The notes under the pieces were generated by a model. It was not told the DNA's origin, did no database searches, and saw only the letters and a program-made list of their open reading frames with translations. From Hyparrhenia diplandra (Eukaryota > Streptophyta > Magnoliopsida > Poales > Poaceae): a stretch of DNA of 64,000 nt. How positions within the stretch are numbered: the first letter of the stretch is position 1; every line of letters starts with the position of its first letter. The stretch covers positions 62,001 to 126,000 of the forward strand of contig JADLZK010007653.1 of the NCBI GenBank assembly GCA_015847255.1, written 5' to 3'. Made by a program: the position numbers and the translations under genes. Shown here piece after piece: positions 44,503 through 56,238 of the stretch.

Positions 44503-46006
44503 TGTTGGTATTTGTTAACTTTACGAGGAGAAATAGATCCGCAAGCGCACGGATGTCCAAAGTGAGCATTTCACCGGGAAGGGTTTTAAATATCGGATCC
44601 ACGAGGAAGATATGATAGGCGTTCAAATGATTAAAGACAGTGATAGAATACTAATGGGATTTTGTAGTAGTTAGCATATACTTAAACAAGGTAAGCCAAT
44701 AATAAATAGTAATAAGGTAAATGAGACAGGCAGAGGCACACACGTGGTGAGTATAGCATAAGATTAATTCCTAGTTAGATTAGGATTGGATTTATGACAA
44801 AGGGACAGTTCTTAGGTAGCATACAAAGAATCTACTAAATGGTTTTAAACAGACATAGCATAAGATCATATATATATCAAAACCATAGATAAGAATGTGC
44901 ACCCCGAAGATTACTTAAGAAAATCAGGAACGAAACAAGATAATCCCAAGAACCATTATCGACTAGTCTTATACACGGGGGATGGATTGCAAAGGACTCA
45001 ATAGTGCTGTCACCACTACGATCTACCACACGACCCGGCATATAAGGTGAATCCGTAAGTAAATTATATCTAAGCACCATGCTTACATACTCTCTACTAC
45101 CTAGCATACTGAAAAGTAATACACTAGGAGCTCTACGAATAAGCGCGTTGAATTATCATGAATAATGAATATATCAAATATGCTATGACTAGAATAAAGT
45201 AAAAATAGACTAATTGCATGCATAGTAATGGAATAGCATAAAGTTGTAGGAAAACAATAATAATATTGATCCATGGTGACTTACAGATCTAGAACCGGAG
45301 CAGACGCTCTCTCTTCTCTAAACTCTGACTTTCTATCTAAACTAGGCTCTAGATCTAGAGCGATGAATTAGCTATCCTATCTCTTGGTGGCGCCTCCTCT
45401 TCTCCCCGCCTTGGCTTCAACTTGATCTTCTTCTTGATGATGACTTGAGGCTTCGGATCCAGTTATGATGATGAGACGGGAGGGAGCCTCGGGGCGCTTA
45501 TATAGCCCGGAGGAGGTGCTAGGGTTTGACCTAGATACAACTCGTGCTCCCACCGACGCCCTCGGATCAAACCGACATCAAACGACCGGTTTAGATTGCG
45601 TCTTAGAGGCGGTGGAGGAAGGTTCCGAGTGGGGGCTGACTTGGCGGCCAAGCCGGGCCGATCGGCCTGAATAATGGGTCGAGCGGCCTGGGGTGGGTCC
45701 CACCGGGCCCCGCGCGCGCCGTGGCTTCGGAGTCTTCTAGATGATGTTTTCTTCGGTGTCAAGTTTGGTTCTCGTCGGGAGTAATCCGAGCCTTCTAGGT
45801 CTTTTCGGAGTTGGATTGCGTTACGTCGCGTAGTCGCACGACACGTCAATTCGGGCTGCTTTTCTGTTAAGTCCCCTCAGAAATCACAACTTTACCGAAA
45901 CCGATGGAAATATATTAGTGACACCCTATTCTAGGTTGTTATTATGTTTTATACCTCTTTCTCATGTTTATTTGATTAATAAATTTATATGATAACAAGT
46001 GTCCTT
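44503..46006 (-). mobile_element. Solo LTR W, Athila-type, inverted relative to the nearby element
   Basis: Starts TGTTGGTATTTG on the plus strand and ends near AACAAGTGTCCTT, with GTCCG at 44498-44502 and 46007-46011 as target duplication. On the minus strand it matches the Athila-like LTR through GTTTGATGTCGGTTTGATCC and GAGCACGAG...GTATCTAGGTCAAACCC. Its terminal TGTC..CA end is degraded. It has a minus-strand TATA box at 45497. Confidence 0.8.
45497..45504 (-). promoter_or_regulatory. LTR W TATA box
   Basis: Minus strand TATATAAG in CCGGGCTATATAAGCGCCCC, matching the boxes in the related Athila LTRs. Confidence 0.6.
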
Positions 46007-46202
46007 GTCCGCTTCTTTGGTGTGCACTACCGGGAAGCTCTCCGCCATCGCCGCCACGTGGCCATCGCCGGTTGGTGTGCATGGCACTATTCACGTAGCC
46101 GTGGGTCCTACTTGCATGGCAATTTGTTTGTGTGATATCTTTTTATTCAAGTAAAAATAGAGCAAGTAATATGTCCATTTCGATCAACAAGAACGAGCTC
46201 TT

Positions 46203-47536
46203 TGTTGACACTTGTTAACGTGTATTTTTAATTACCAATTAAACATGGAAAAGGACTAAAATATAATTAGATAACCTTATTAGGGGTTTATACTAATGAT
46301 TTCCATGAGTTTTGGTAAAGTTGTGATTTGCGTGGACTTAACAGAAAACAAGAGAATTGTGAACGCAATCCAACTCAAAAACAAGTCTAGAAGGCTCGAA
46401 TACACCCGATGTGAACGAAACTTAACATCGAAGAAAACATCATCTAGAAGACTCCGAGAAGCCACGACGATCGCGGGGCCCCGTGAGTGGAACCCACCCG
46501 GGCCGATCGCCCAATAATCAGCCGATCGGCCCGGCTTGGCCCCCCAAGTCGCCCCTCGTTTCCCGAACGTTCCTCCACCGCCTCTAAGACGCAATCTAAT
46601 CCGGCCGTTTGATGTCGGTTTGATCCGATGGTGTCGGTGGGAGCACGAGATGTATCTAGGTCAAACCCCGGGTACCTCCTCCCGGCTATATAAGCAGCCC
46701 CCGTGCCCCGGGCTTCAATCAATCTCGTTCAATCTTCAATTCAATCGGATCATCCACGGCGACAAGAGATAGAAGCTCTAGATTAGAATTAGATTGAGAG
46801 TAGTTTTTGCAAGTTGAGAGAATTAGAGAGCGGTTGAGGCGGAGTAGAAGGAAGGCCCTGAGAGGTTTTGGGCGCCTCCATCTTCTTCCTCCTCTCGAGT
46901 TGGCGCCTCCATCATCGTCTCCCCGAGCCGATGCCATTGGAGCACGACTCGAGATCTTGTGGATTGTTCGAATTCCATTTAAGTAAGTGATATTGTCTCT
47001 ATTGTTCTTAAGGTTCGTATTTCTTTGATAAGATTACTTTGATTCCTGCCGCTCTTGAATTAAAGTTGTTAGATTAATATAAGCGTGGTGCTTAGATTGA
47101 CTAGCTTATTACGAATACCTTCTATAGGCCGGAGTGAAACACCAACCGTTAAGGCTGATCGTAGTGGTGACAAAGACTATTGAGTCCTTCGTATGCCCGC
47201 CTCCCGTTTATAGAAATCGTAGGGAGACCCTGCGTTGTTAGCGTAGAACCCCTTTATTAAGAGTTTCTTCATGACAACCCCTCTTAAGAACAATGTGCAA
47301 ATGATTTACTTGAAGTGAGAACAAGACCTTCCTACTAGAACTCCTTATCTTTATTATCTATCTAGTTTTATTAAACCACTTAGAGATCAGTAGTAAATCT
47401 CAAGAACCCTTTCTCTACGTTCTCCCCCGTGGATTCGATATTTAAAACCCATCACCCCGGGTGAAGTGCTCACCGGTATCCGTGCGCTGCGGATTATCCA
47501 TCATAATATTCCCTGTAGGCTTAGCAAATACCAACA
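46203..47536 (+). repeat. 5' LTR of the Athila-like element
   Basis: 1334 bp, TG...CA ends. It differs from the 3' LTR mostly by small indels, several at CAG/CTG sites. It carries GCCGATCGGC palindromes near 46500 and a TATA box at 46687. Confidence 0.88.
46687..46693 (+). promoter_or_regulatory. Athila-like 5' LTR TATA box
   Basis: TATATAA in CTCCCGGCTATATAAGCAGCC. Transcription of the element should start about 30 bases downstream. Confidence 0.65.
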
Positions 47537-47635
47537 AGCATTTAAGGCGCCGTTCTTGGGGAGAACGGTTTAGAGATTTCTTGAGTATACTTTTATCTTT
47601 TCTTTTTAGTTTAAATTCTTATCCTTTTCTTTATC

Positions 47636-48818
47636 ATGGATACTACATCCATTAAAGATTTTTTGGCACCTACGGAGCAAAGCCTTAGGCCTATACCATC
47701 ATCCAAGCCAATTCTATCCGAGGCCTATGAGCTACGCCCGCAGTTAATAGAGATGGTCCAAGCCAACACTTTCTTAGGAATAGAAGACGAAGACCCTTAT
47801 CATCATCTCCAACAATTTGAGCAAACATGTGACTGCCTTCATATAGAGGGTATGTCTGACGAAACCATCCGTTGGAAGCTCTTTCCATTCACACTGAAAG
47901 GAAAAGCCCGCCAATGGTATGATAGAACCAAGGAGAAGAAGAAAGGCGATTGGGGAACTCTCCGTGCAGATTTCTGCCTGGATTTCTACCCCCGTTTCTA
48001 AAGTAGTCGACCTTAGAACCCGGATCCTATCTTTCAAACGGGAGGATGGTGATTCATTGAGTTCATCCTGGGAACGTTTTGAACTTCTTTGCAAATCCGG
48101 ACCAGATCTAGGCCTTCAAGACCACGTTTTACTTCAACATTTCTATATTGGTCTTAATAAAGAATCTAGAGCCTATTTGAATACCTCTTCACATGGATCT
48201 TTTATCCATCTTACATCTAGTGAAGCTAGAACCATCTTAGACAACATTCTAGCCAGCACCAATGATGATCCAGTAGAGGAGAAATCTTTAGAAGAAGAAA
48301 TTCCAGAAATGGCTACACCCGAACCTATGCTAGAATCATCTCAACCTGTAGCTATAGAAACATCAAAGGAAAAACATTCTTTTCCTGATTTTATGAATGA
48401 TATCGAGGATGATTCATTTTCCGATTTTGGAAACACCTTGAATTATCATAAAGAGAAGAAACCTCGAAAACGCAAATTTTCTTCACAAGAAGAAATTGAT
48501 CGCATCGAGCAATATTTCTCAAAACAACACACTAGGGAGCTCGCATCCATCATGAGTGCGGAGTGGTTAGAAGAATCAGAACTTTCTTCTGATGTGATCC
48601 GTTTGGATTCACCTTCTATACCAATTCAATGCATAATTAATGCAATACCCTATGATGCACTTTATAACCCAGTCGTAGGAACTAATATAATGGCTTTAAC
48701 CTTTTTCGAGCAATTTAGCAAGAATATGCCATTATCTCCTACTACTAAGTTATTAAAGCACTCCTGCAGGCAAATTGTCCAAAGTTCAGAATTCTTTACA
48801 CTCTACCTATTCAGGTAA
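47636..48818 (+). pseudogene. Athila-like gag, one frameshift
   Basis: Starts MDTTSIKDFLAPTEQSL. The retrotransposon gag domain follows (LIEMVQANTFLGIEDEDPYH, then LFPFTLKGKARQWYDRT). At about 47998 the frame shifts into RTRILSFKREDGDSLSSSWE, and the frame stays open to 48818 through a polar linker and a basic RKRKFSSQEEIDRIEQYF. No CCHC knuckle is evident. Start chosen at the first ATG about 100 bases after the LTR. Confidence 0.78.
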
Positions 48819-48823
48819 ATGAC

Positions 48824-49210
48824 ATGTTAATCAACCTGAGCTTTTATATCTTCGACATTAAGGAGTTTGACCTTTTAATAGGCCATCCATTAGAAAGACT
48901 CCTTAAAGAAGGACACACGGGAAAACTAGACATTTGTCTAGGCAGAAATAAATTTCCCTTACACTTCGCACATTCAATCCATACTAAGACCGAACCCAGT
49001 CCAGAACCAGACCCAATGGAAGAGGTGAAAGAAGCATCTATAGAACATTTCGTAGAATCCAATCAAGAAGATGTAACTGAATTCTTCATCGAGGAAGAGG
49101 AAGAAAATCCAACTGAATCCGAACCTCTCGATGAATTCGAGGAAACCTCGAGACCTCCCATTGAACTTAAACCTTTACCACCTGGTCTTAGATATGCCTT
49201 TTTCGCATAA
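48824..49210 (+). pseudogene. Athila-like protease C-terminal part and acidic linker
   Basis: Reads NLSFYIFDIKEFDLLIGHPL, the C-terminal half of a retroviral-type aspartic protease, then an acidic linker and PPIELKPLPPGLRYAFFA, the conserved lead-in to plant Gypsy reverse transcriptase. The active-site half lies before the break at 48818: DALYNPVVGTNIMAL, with no DTG/DSG, so the site appears lost or altered. Confidence 0.65.
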
Positions 49211-50700
49211 TGATCCCGAGTTCCCCCGTGATCATTAATGATAAACTCACTCGGGAAGAGACTTACAGGTTAATTATCTGTCTTAGAACAACATCGTTCA
49301 ACCTTCGGCTACTCACTACAAGATTTAAAGGGCATCGGGCCCCGCCCTTTGCACACATCGTATACCTACAGATCCCCGATGTTCCCCATCTAGAGAGCCT
49401 CAACAAAGACTTAATAATGCGATGAAAGATGTCGTAAAGAAAGAAGTTCTAAAACTTCTCGCACGCCGGATTATATATCCCTGTGCCACATAGTGAGTGG
49501 GTGAGCCCCATTGCAAGTTGTGCCTAAAAAGGGAGGCATGACAAGTAGTTAAGAATGAAAAGAACGAATTAATTCCTCGAGAGAACCGCCACCGGTTGGC
49601 GTATGTGCATAGATTATAGAAAATTAAATAAAGCCACAAAGAAAGATCACTTTCCACGCCTTTCATTGATAAAATGTTAGAACGATTGGCAAACCACTCT
49701 TTCTTTTGTTTTTCGATGGATATTCGGGGTATCACCAAATCCCAATCCATCCTAGTGATCAAAGCAAAACCACTTTTACATGTCCATATGGAACTTATGC
49801 ATATCGCAGAATGTCTTTTGGATTATGTAATGCCCTTGACTTCTTTTCAAAGATGCATGATGTCTATATTTTTCGACATGATTGAAGAGATTATGGAAGT
49901 TTTTATGGATGATTTTTCTTTTATGGAAAAACTTTTGATGATTGTCTAGAAAACTTAGATAAGGTTTTGCAAAGATGTGAAGAAAAGCACTTAGTCCTTA
50001 ATTGGGAAAAATGCCATTTTATGGTTAGAGAAGGAATAGTGCTAGGCCATCTAGTTTTCGAAAGAGGAATAGAGGTAGACCGAGCTAAAATAGAAGTAAT
50101 TGAACGACTACCTCCACTGTAAATGTTAAAGGAATAAGAAGTTTTCTTGGCCATCTTGGTTTTTATAGAAGGTTCATAAAGGATTTTTTTCTCATATTGC
50201 TAGACCTCTTACAAACTTATTAGCTAAGGATGTTCCTTTTGATTTTGATGATGCTTGTCTTAAATCTTTTGAAACTCGAAAAAATGCTCTTATTTCGCAC
50301 CCATTATTCAACCCCCGATTGGTCTTTACCTTTTGAAATTATGTGTGATGCAAGTGATTATCTTTGTGGGGGCTGTTTTGGGACAGACAAAAAGACAAGA
50401 AACATCATGCTATTGCTTATGCTAGTAAAACTTTAATCGGACCTCAACTTAATTATGCCACAACCGAAAAAAAGAGTTACTAGCTGTTGTTTATGCTATC
50501 GACAAGTTTAGATCTTACTTGGTAGGAGCAAAAGTTATTGTTTACACTCGATCATTCTCGCTCTTAAATATTTGCTCACTAAGAAAGATGCTAAACCAAG
50601 ATTAATACGATGGATTTTTTTGCTCCAAGAATTTGATTTAGAAATTAGAGATAAAAAGGAGTAGAAAATTACATTTGCCGATCATTTGTCTAGAATGCAA
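49210..50700 (+). pseudogene. Athila-like reverse transcriptase and RNase H, heavily broken
   Basis: Fragments in all three frames: KKATKKDHF-like lead-in (about 49620), QRCMMSIFFDMIEEIMEVFM (about 49845-49905) followed by DDF, which corresponds to the catalytic region, then PFEIMCDASDYLCGGCFGTD (about 50330) from the start of RNase H and ADHLSRMQF (about 50680). More than ten frame changes or stops prevent translation. Confidence 0.7.
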
Positions 50701-50743
50701 TTTAATAAACCCTGTGAATTACCCATTAATGACTCTATGAGGG

Positions 50744-51998
50744 ATGACATGCTCTATCGGATCTCCCGATCCGACCCCTCGTATGCAGATATTGTTAATT
50801 TTATGGTTGCGAGGATATGTACGACCGGGGATAATAAAAAAGCTTATTTATGAGAGTCGCCATCACCGTGGGATGAGCCATACCTCTTCCGAGTATGCAC
50901 CGACGGCTTACTCGGGGAGGTGTGTACGGCGAGAAGAAGGACTACAGATTATCGAAGTGCCACTCATCACCATATGGAGGTCATTATGGAGCATTCCGCA
51001 TACACACGCAAAGATCCGCAAAGCGGATTTTTTCTCGCCAACCATGTATCAAGACACACGGGAGTTCATACGGAGGTGCAACGCTGTCGAGGCATGGCAA
51101 TATCAATTCTAGAGATGCCATGCCACTAACGACAAATCTTCAAATCGAGCTCTTTGATGTCCGGGAATTGACTACATGGGACCATTCCCAAAATCCGGAC
51201 CCTACGAAAGTACATCTTGGTGGCGCTTGATTATGTTTCTAAATGGGTTGAGGCCATGCCATGCAAGACTGCTGACCACAAGAGCTCCATCAAGATGTTT
51301 GAAGAAATAATATTCCCAAGATTCGGTACACCAAGACTAGTGATAAGTGACGGAGGGTCCCACTTCATCGACAAGAAATTTGAGAAATACCACTCAACTC
51401 ATGGGATCCAAAGACAACGCCGCTACACCTTATCACCCGCAGACAAGTGGTCAAGCAGAAACGTCAAACAAGCAAATCAAGAACATCCTACAGAAGACGG
51501 TTGACCAAATGGGAACTAAGTGGAAAGACAGGCTACCCGAAGCTCTCTGGGCTTATCGGACAGCTTACAAAACTCCCATCGGAATGTCCCCCTACCAGCT
51601 GGTTTACGGGAAGACATGCCACTTGCCTGTTGAGCTAGAATTCAAAGCTCACTGGGCAATTAAGAGGTGGAATATGGACCTTGATGAAGCCGAACAAAAC
51701 GAAGAATGCAACTATCCGATTTTGGAAGAATGGAGAGAGAAGGCGTACCACAATGCCAAGATCTACAAAGAAAGAACCAAGAGATGGCACGACAAGAGAA
51801 TCAAGAAGAAGGAATTCCACCCAGGCGATCAGGTATTACTTTTTAATTCCAGGGTACGACTCTTCGGACATGGAAAACTACGGCAAGTGGGAAGGACTGC
51901 ATAAGGTGGTGAGCTCATCATCACATGGAGCCGTCACTCTTCAAGACGACGAAGGTACGCTATTTAAGGTAAATGGTCATCGCTCAAAATATTTTTAG
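50744..51998 (+). pseudogene. Athila-like integrase
   Basis: After a broken zinc-binding region (50744-51130), the core reads LVALDYVSKWVEAMPCKTAD, PRFGTPRLVISDGGSHFIDK and, in the next frame, YHPQTSGQAETSNKQIKNIL, giving D...D...E landmarks. It continues with WKDRLPEALWAYRTAYKTPI and a basic C-terminus to about 51998. Shifts lie near 51185, 51400 and 51850. Confidence 0.75.
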
Positions 51999-52552
51999 AG
52001 CCCAATGAAGAATTAGAAGAATTAGATGTTATTGAGTTCTTGAATTACCCAAAAAATATTAATTTTCGCGATTAATGGGCCAACGTCAGGATTTTCGGGA
52101 TAACAATAAAGAGTTAGAGCACCAAGACGACGGGGCGTGTCACTTGGTGACACGTGGCGGGCCGATCGGCCCGCATAACAGCCGATCGGCCCAAGCCTCC
52201 CCCTCTCACGACCCAGTCTTGTCTCACGCAGTCTCCCTCCGCAGATTCAAATCCGGGAAAAACTACCTTCCGGATCTATTTTCACGCCGCAATCCCGTTC
52301 TCCCGCCCGAAAAATTCCCGACTCATATATAATCGAGGGTAGACCAACTCTTTTTCACATCTAATCTCCAAACCAAAGAGACATAAACAAAAAAAAAGCT
52401 TGTCCCTTCAATGAAAAAGCCAAGCAAGTTGTTCCTTTTTCAACAAGCAACCGAAGCCGCTTCGCCGTCATACCGCCGGATCATACCCCCTTCCATATGC
52501 TCCACCTCGTCGTCCCTCTACGCCACCACCACCGCAAGGGACGCAGCAGATC

Positions 52553-53068
52553 ATGTACGCACGCGGCCTTGCAATCGTCACCGCTGGCCGCATTGAAGAA
52601 ACCGATCCATGTTCCCGGCTACATGGAGGTTCAAGAACCAAAGGAGGGCGAGCGTCTCACACGCTGTTCAAGACGGACGCTAACGGCAACACGAGGATGC
52701 ACAAGTATACAACCGCACCTCCACGCCGTACCACCATCAACGGAATCCGCGCTAAGGAAACCCGGATCAAGAGGGTTCTCGTTATCGAGGAGCCCCGCGC
52801 ATGCCCCGAAAAAGAAGAACCGAAAAACCGTAGGCCGACCTCGCCTTTGAAGTTGCGGCCCTTGCAAAGAACATGCAAGGAAATCCATCGTGTCAACACT
52901 AGCCTCACTAATTCCGCCCTTCATCTCTTAGAGAATGAAGGAAAGAAGAAGCGTAAAAATCGGGAAGAGGGTGCTAGTCGCAAAGACGAAGAAAGGCAAG
53001 GGCCCTATGTAAGCACCATAGCTAGAGAGCACAGGAGTCTTAAATTTAGTTCAATTAAAATCGTTTAG
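52553..53068 (+). CDS. Hypothetical ORF downstream of integrase in the Athila-like element
   Basis: An open frame of 171 codons, strongly basic and polar (RTTINGIRAKETRIKRVLVI, ENEGKKKRKNREEGASRKDE), without transmembrane segments. It lies where Athila elements may carry an extra env-like or unknown frame. A putative envelope-like role is not supported: no signal peptide or membrane anchor is seen. It could be a nucleic-acid-binding remnant or a chance frame. Confidence 0.35.
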   Translation: MYARGLAIVTAGRIEETDPCSRLHGGSRTKGGRASHTLFKTDANGNTRMHKYTTAPPRRTTINGIRAKETRIKRVLVIEEPRACPEKEEPKNRRPTSPLKLRPLQRTCKEIHRVNTSLTNSALHLLENEGKKKRKNREEGASRKDEERQGPYVSTIAREHRSLKFSSIKIV

Positions 53069-54642
53069 CTTGGATTAGTTAAGATTAGTTTGTTTAGAAT
53101 ATTAGGAAATTGGATTTATGTAATAAAGTGCTCCCTCTTTATCAATAAAGTAATCCACAAGTTGAGTCAATTATTTTTCTATATTTTTCTCGATATGTTT
53201 TTTGTCTCCACCATGCTTTGTATGCAAGATAATGTAAAATAAGTATGGGGAAAATCCGTGACGACGAGTAAAAACAGAAACTTTCGCGACGGAAATCGTG
53301 AAAATCGAATCAAATTGGAACCATCAACTCAAGACGACGACCCGCGGCCCGGAACGGCCGGGAGGCGGCCGCGCGGCCCAATTACAGCCGATCGGCCCCG
53401 CCTGGGCCCACTCAGCCCGCCATTTCCATCCTTTGCTCGGTTCGCTTCCTAAAAACTCTTTAATTTTTGTAATTTATTTTCCGTTCGAATTAAAATAAAT
53501 CTTTTCTGTTATGGTATATTTTCCAATATGAAAATGATGTCCCGAACAAAATTTTGCATGATTTTTATCTCGTCACTTGTTGGGATGCTTTAATTATTTA
53601 AAATATGAACAAAGTTAGAATAATGAGATCCTCTTTCTTTTATCTTGTCTCCGGAGAGTTATTTATTCCAAAATATTAAAATCATTAGTTATGTTTCTCC
53701 TTTGTGATCAATGAATTATCCCAAAGAGAGCTATAGCAATCACTAAATATATAATTAATTGTTACTTTCTTGTGTTGAGCTTTGTCAAAACCACGACCCA
53801 TGTTGAAATTTGTCTAAAGACTAAGATCAAGATCACGAACACTTTGCTTTCACTAAAGTATCCATGCTCTAAAAGTTTTAATCTCTATCTCCCATAATTT
53901 TAATTGTTGAAAAAGGTACGGCTATGAAAAAGCCAAATGTTAAAAAAAAAAAAATTCTAAAGAGTGAAGAGAAAAGTGAGAGAGAGGAGAAAATGAGCAA
54001 GTGCTCTACGGGTCGAAGAACCCCCTCTCTAAAAAGAAAAAAGCAAAAATATAAAGAGAAGAATAATGGACAAGTGTCCGAGGGTGAGTAGGGCCCACTT
54101 CTCTAATAAATAAGAGAGTAAAAATGGACATGTGTCCAGGGGTGAGTAGAACCCACCTCTCTACTAAATATTTTGGTTACCTCGCTTGGAGAATAAAATG
54201 TTCCAAAAAGGGAGATAGAAGATTTTCAACTAGAGAGAGCAAAGTGGTAATAATAATCTTGACTCACATGCACATCTTGATCTATGACTTATGACATCTA
54301 TCTCCATGGATCCACAGTTGACTTAGCAATAAATACAAGGTAAGTGTGCTACATGTTCTTGAGCTTCACATATGATATATAATAAACGAACTATGAGGAT
54401 ATAATATACTTTGAGAGACTTGAGAGTGTCACAAAGGAGTAAGTATAGCTATGTGTTCTTTTCAAAACTTATGCAAAATCTCTCCAAAGAGACTTGATTC
54501 AAGAATAAAGGTGATCTGTTTCTAACTGTTTCATGCTTTCAGAGATCCCAAAGTGCGGGTATGACTATGGAAGAGTAATCATGATCCATGCTTAGACCAT
54601 CCTTTTATCGAGGACGAGTAAAAGCCTAAGTATGGGGGAGTT
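53069..54642 (+). other. Athila-like 3' noncoding region with tandem repeat and polypurine tract
   Basis: AT-rich with no gene. A 58-bp unit starts at 54067 and 54125 (TGGACAAGTGTCC, TGGACATGTGTCC, each followed by a GGGTGAGTAG...CCCAC block). A looser third copy lies near 53998. The region ends with CGAGGACGAGTAAAAGCC and GTATGGGGGAGTT, the polypurine primer for plus-strand synthesis (54630-54642). Confidence 0.65.
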
Positions 54643-55966
54643 TGTTGACACTTGTTAACGTGTATTTTTAATTACCAATTAAACATGGAAAAGGACTAAA
54701 ATATAATTAGATAACCTTATTAGGGGTTTATACTAATGATTTCTATGAGTTTTGGTAAAGTTGTGATTTGCGTGGACTTAACAGAAACAAACAAACACTG
54801 TGAACGCTAATCCAACTCCGAAACAAGTCTAGAAGGCTCGAATACACCCGATGTGAACGAAACTTAACACCGAAGAAAACATCATCTAGAAGACTCCGGA
54901 AGCCACGACAAGATCGGGGCCCAGAGTGGAACCCACCCTGGGCCGATCGCCCAATAATCGGGCCGATCGGCCCGGCTTGGCCCCCAAGTCGCCCCTCGTT
55001 TTTAACGTTCCTCCACCGCCTCTAAGACGCAATCTAATCCGGTCGTTTGATGTCGGTTTGATCCGATGGTGTCGGTGGGAGCACGAGATGTATCTAGGTC
55101 AAACCCCGGGTACCTCCTCCCGGCTATATAAGCGGCCCAGCCCCCCTGGCTTCAATCAATCTCAGTTCAATCTTCAATTCAATCAGATCATCCACGACGA
55201 CAAGAGATAGAAGCTCTAGATTAGAATTAGATTGAGAGTAGTTTTGCAAGTTGAGAGAATTAGAGAGCGGTTGAGGCGGAGTAGAAGGAAGGCCCGGAGC
55301 TGTCGGCGCCTCCATCTTCTTCCTCCTCTGGAGTTGGCGCCTCCATCATCGTCTCCCCTGGAGCTGATGCCATTGGAGCACGACTCTGAGATCTTGTGGA
55401 TTGTTCGAATTCCATTTAAGTAAGTGATATTGTCTCTATTGTTCTTAAGGTTCGTATTTCTTTGATAAGATTACTTTGATTCCTCGTCGCTCTTGAATTA
55501 AAGTTGTTAGATTAATATAAGCGTGGTGCTTAGATTGACTAGCTTATTACGAATACCTTCTATAGGCGGAGTGAAACACCAACCGTTAAATTTGATCGTA
55601 GTGGTGACGGCACTATTGAGTCCTTCGTATGCCTGCTCCCGTTTATAGAAATCGTAGGAGACCCTGCGTTGTTAGCGTAGAACCCCTTTATTAAGAGTTT
55701 CTTCATGACAACCCCTCTTAAGAACAATGTGCAAATGATTTACTTGAAGTGAGAACAAGACCTTCCTACTAGAACTCCTTATCTTTATTATCTATCTAGT
55801 TTTATTAAACCACTTAGAGATCAGTAGTAAATCTCAAGAACCCTTTCTCTACGTTCTCCCCGTGGATTCGATATTTAAAACCCATCACCCGGGTGAAGTG
55901 CTCACCGTATCCGTGCGCTGCGGATTATCCATCATAATATTCCTGTAGGCTTAGCAAATACCAACA
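54643..55966 (+). repeat. 3' LTR of the Athila-like element
   Basis: 1324 bp, near-identical to 46203-47536. TATA box at 55125-55131. Followed directly by the CTCTT duplication. Confidence 0.88.
55125..55131 (+). promoter_or_regulatory. Athila-like 3' LTR TATA box
   Basis: TATATAA in CCCGGCTATATAAGCGGCCC. It could drive read-out transcription toward 56 kb. Confidence 0.6.
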
Positions 55967-56238
55967 CTCTTCGTATTGGTGTACTCCATTTTGCCATCCA
56001 AAAATGTTGTATGTTGGGCCTTTTTCATTGGGTTAGATGATGTGTGATTTTATGCTTTCGAACAACGTACTTTTGATAGTTTTCCACTTTTTTTATTTAT
56101 AGATCCCGCAAAACAATATTTGTGCACTACAAGTGGAATTATGTCAATAATAAATGTATATGTGTGTAGTAAGGTATAGTTTCACCCCTTATTGATAGAA
56201 TATAGGCGTTAAAAATACGTCATTAGTGACCGTCAACA

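Larger units (their letters stand above)
46203..55966 (+). mobile_element. Full-length Athila-like Gypsy retrotransposon
   Basis: Two closely matching LTRs (46203-47536, 54643-55966) begin TGTTGACACTTG and end ATACCAACA, flanked by CTCTT (46198-46202, 55967-55971). Inside are a primer-site-like GGCGCCGTTCTTGGGGAGAA, gag, protease, reverse transcriptase, RNase H, integrase, a 2.6-kb 3' region with an extra frame, and a polypurine tract GTATGGGGGAGTT. The gag start and the acidic linker ending in ELKPLPPGLRYAFF fit the Athila group. All enzyme domains are broken although the LTRs are nearly alike. Confidence 0.88.
37715..56238 (-). repeat. LTR of Gypsy element Z, split by four insertions
   Basis: The minus-strand LTR starts TGTTGACGGTCAC at 56238 and ends AATGTCAACA at 37715. 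To its right the minus strand shows GGTAAGCTTGGGGGGAGTT, a polypurine tract, so this is the 3' LTR of Z. Inserted into it are a LINE (37778-41523), solo LTR Y (42086-43451), solo LTR W (44503-46006) and the Athila-like element (46203-55966). What remains is about 2.1 kb in pieces 37715-37777, 41535-42085, 43457-44502, 46012-46202 and 55972-56238. Its minus-strand TATA box is at 43958. The left flank CACAC is the presumed target duplication. Confidence 0.7.

Noticed and set aside
52553..53068. Envelope-like gene in the Athila-like element
   Set aside because: No signal peptide, transmembrane segment or cysteine pattern; reported only as a hypothetical frame.
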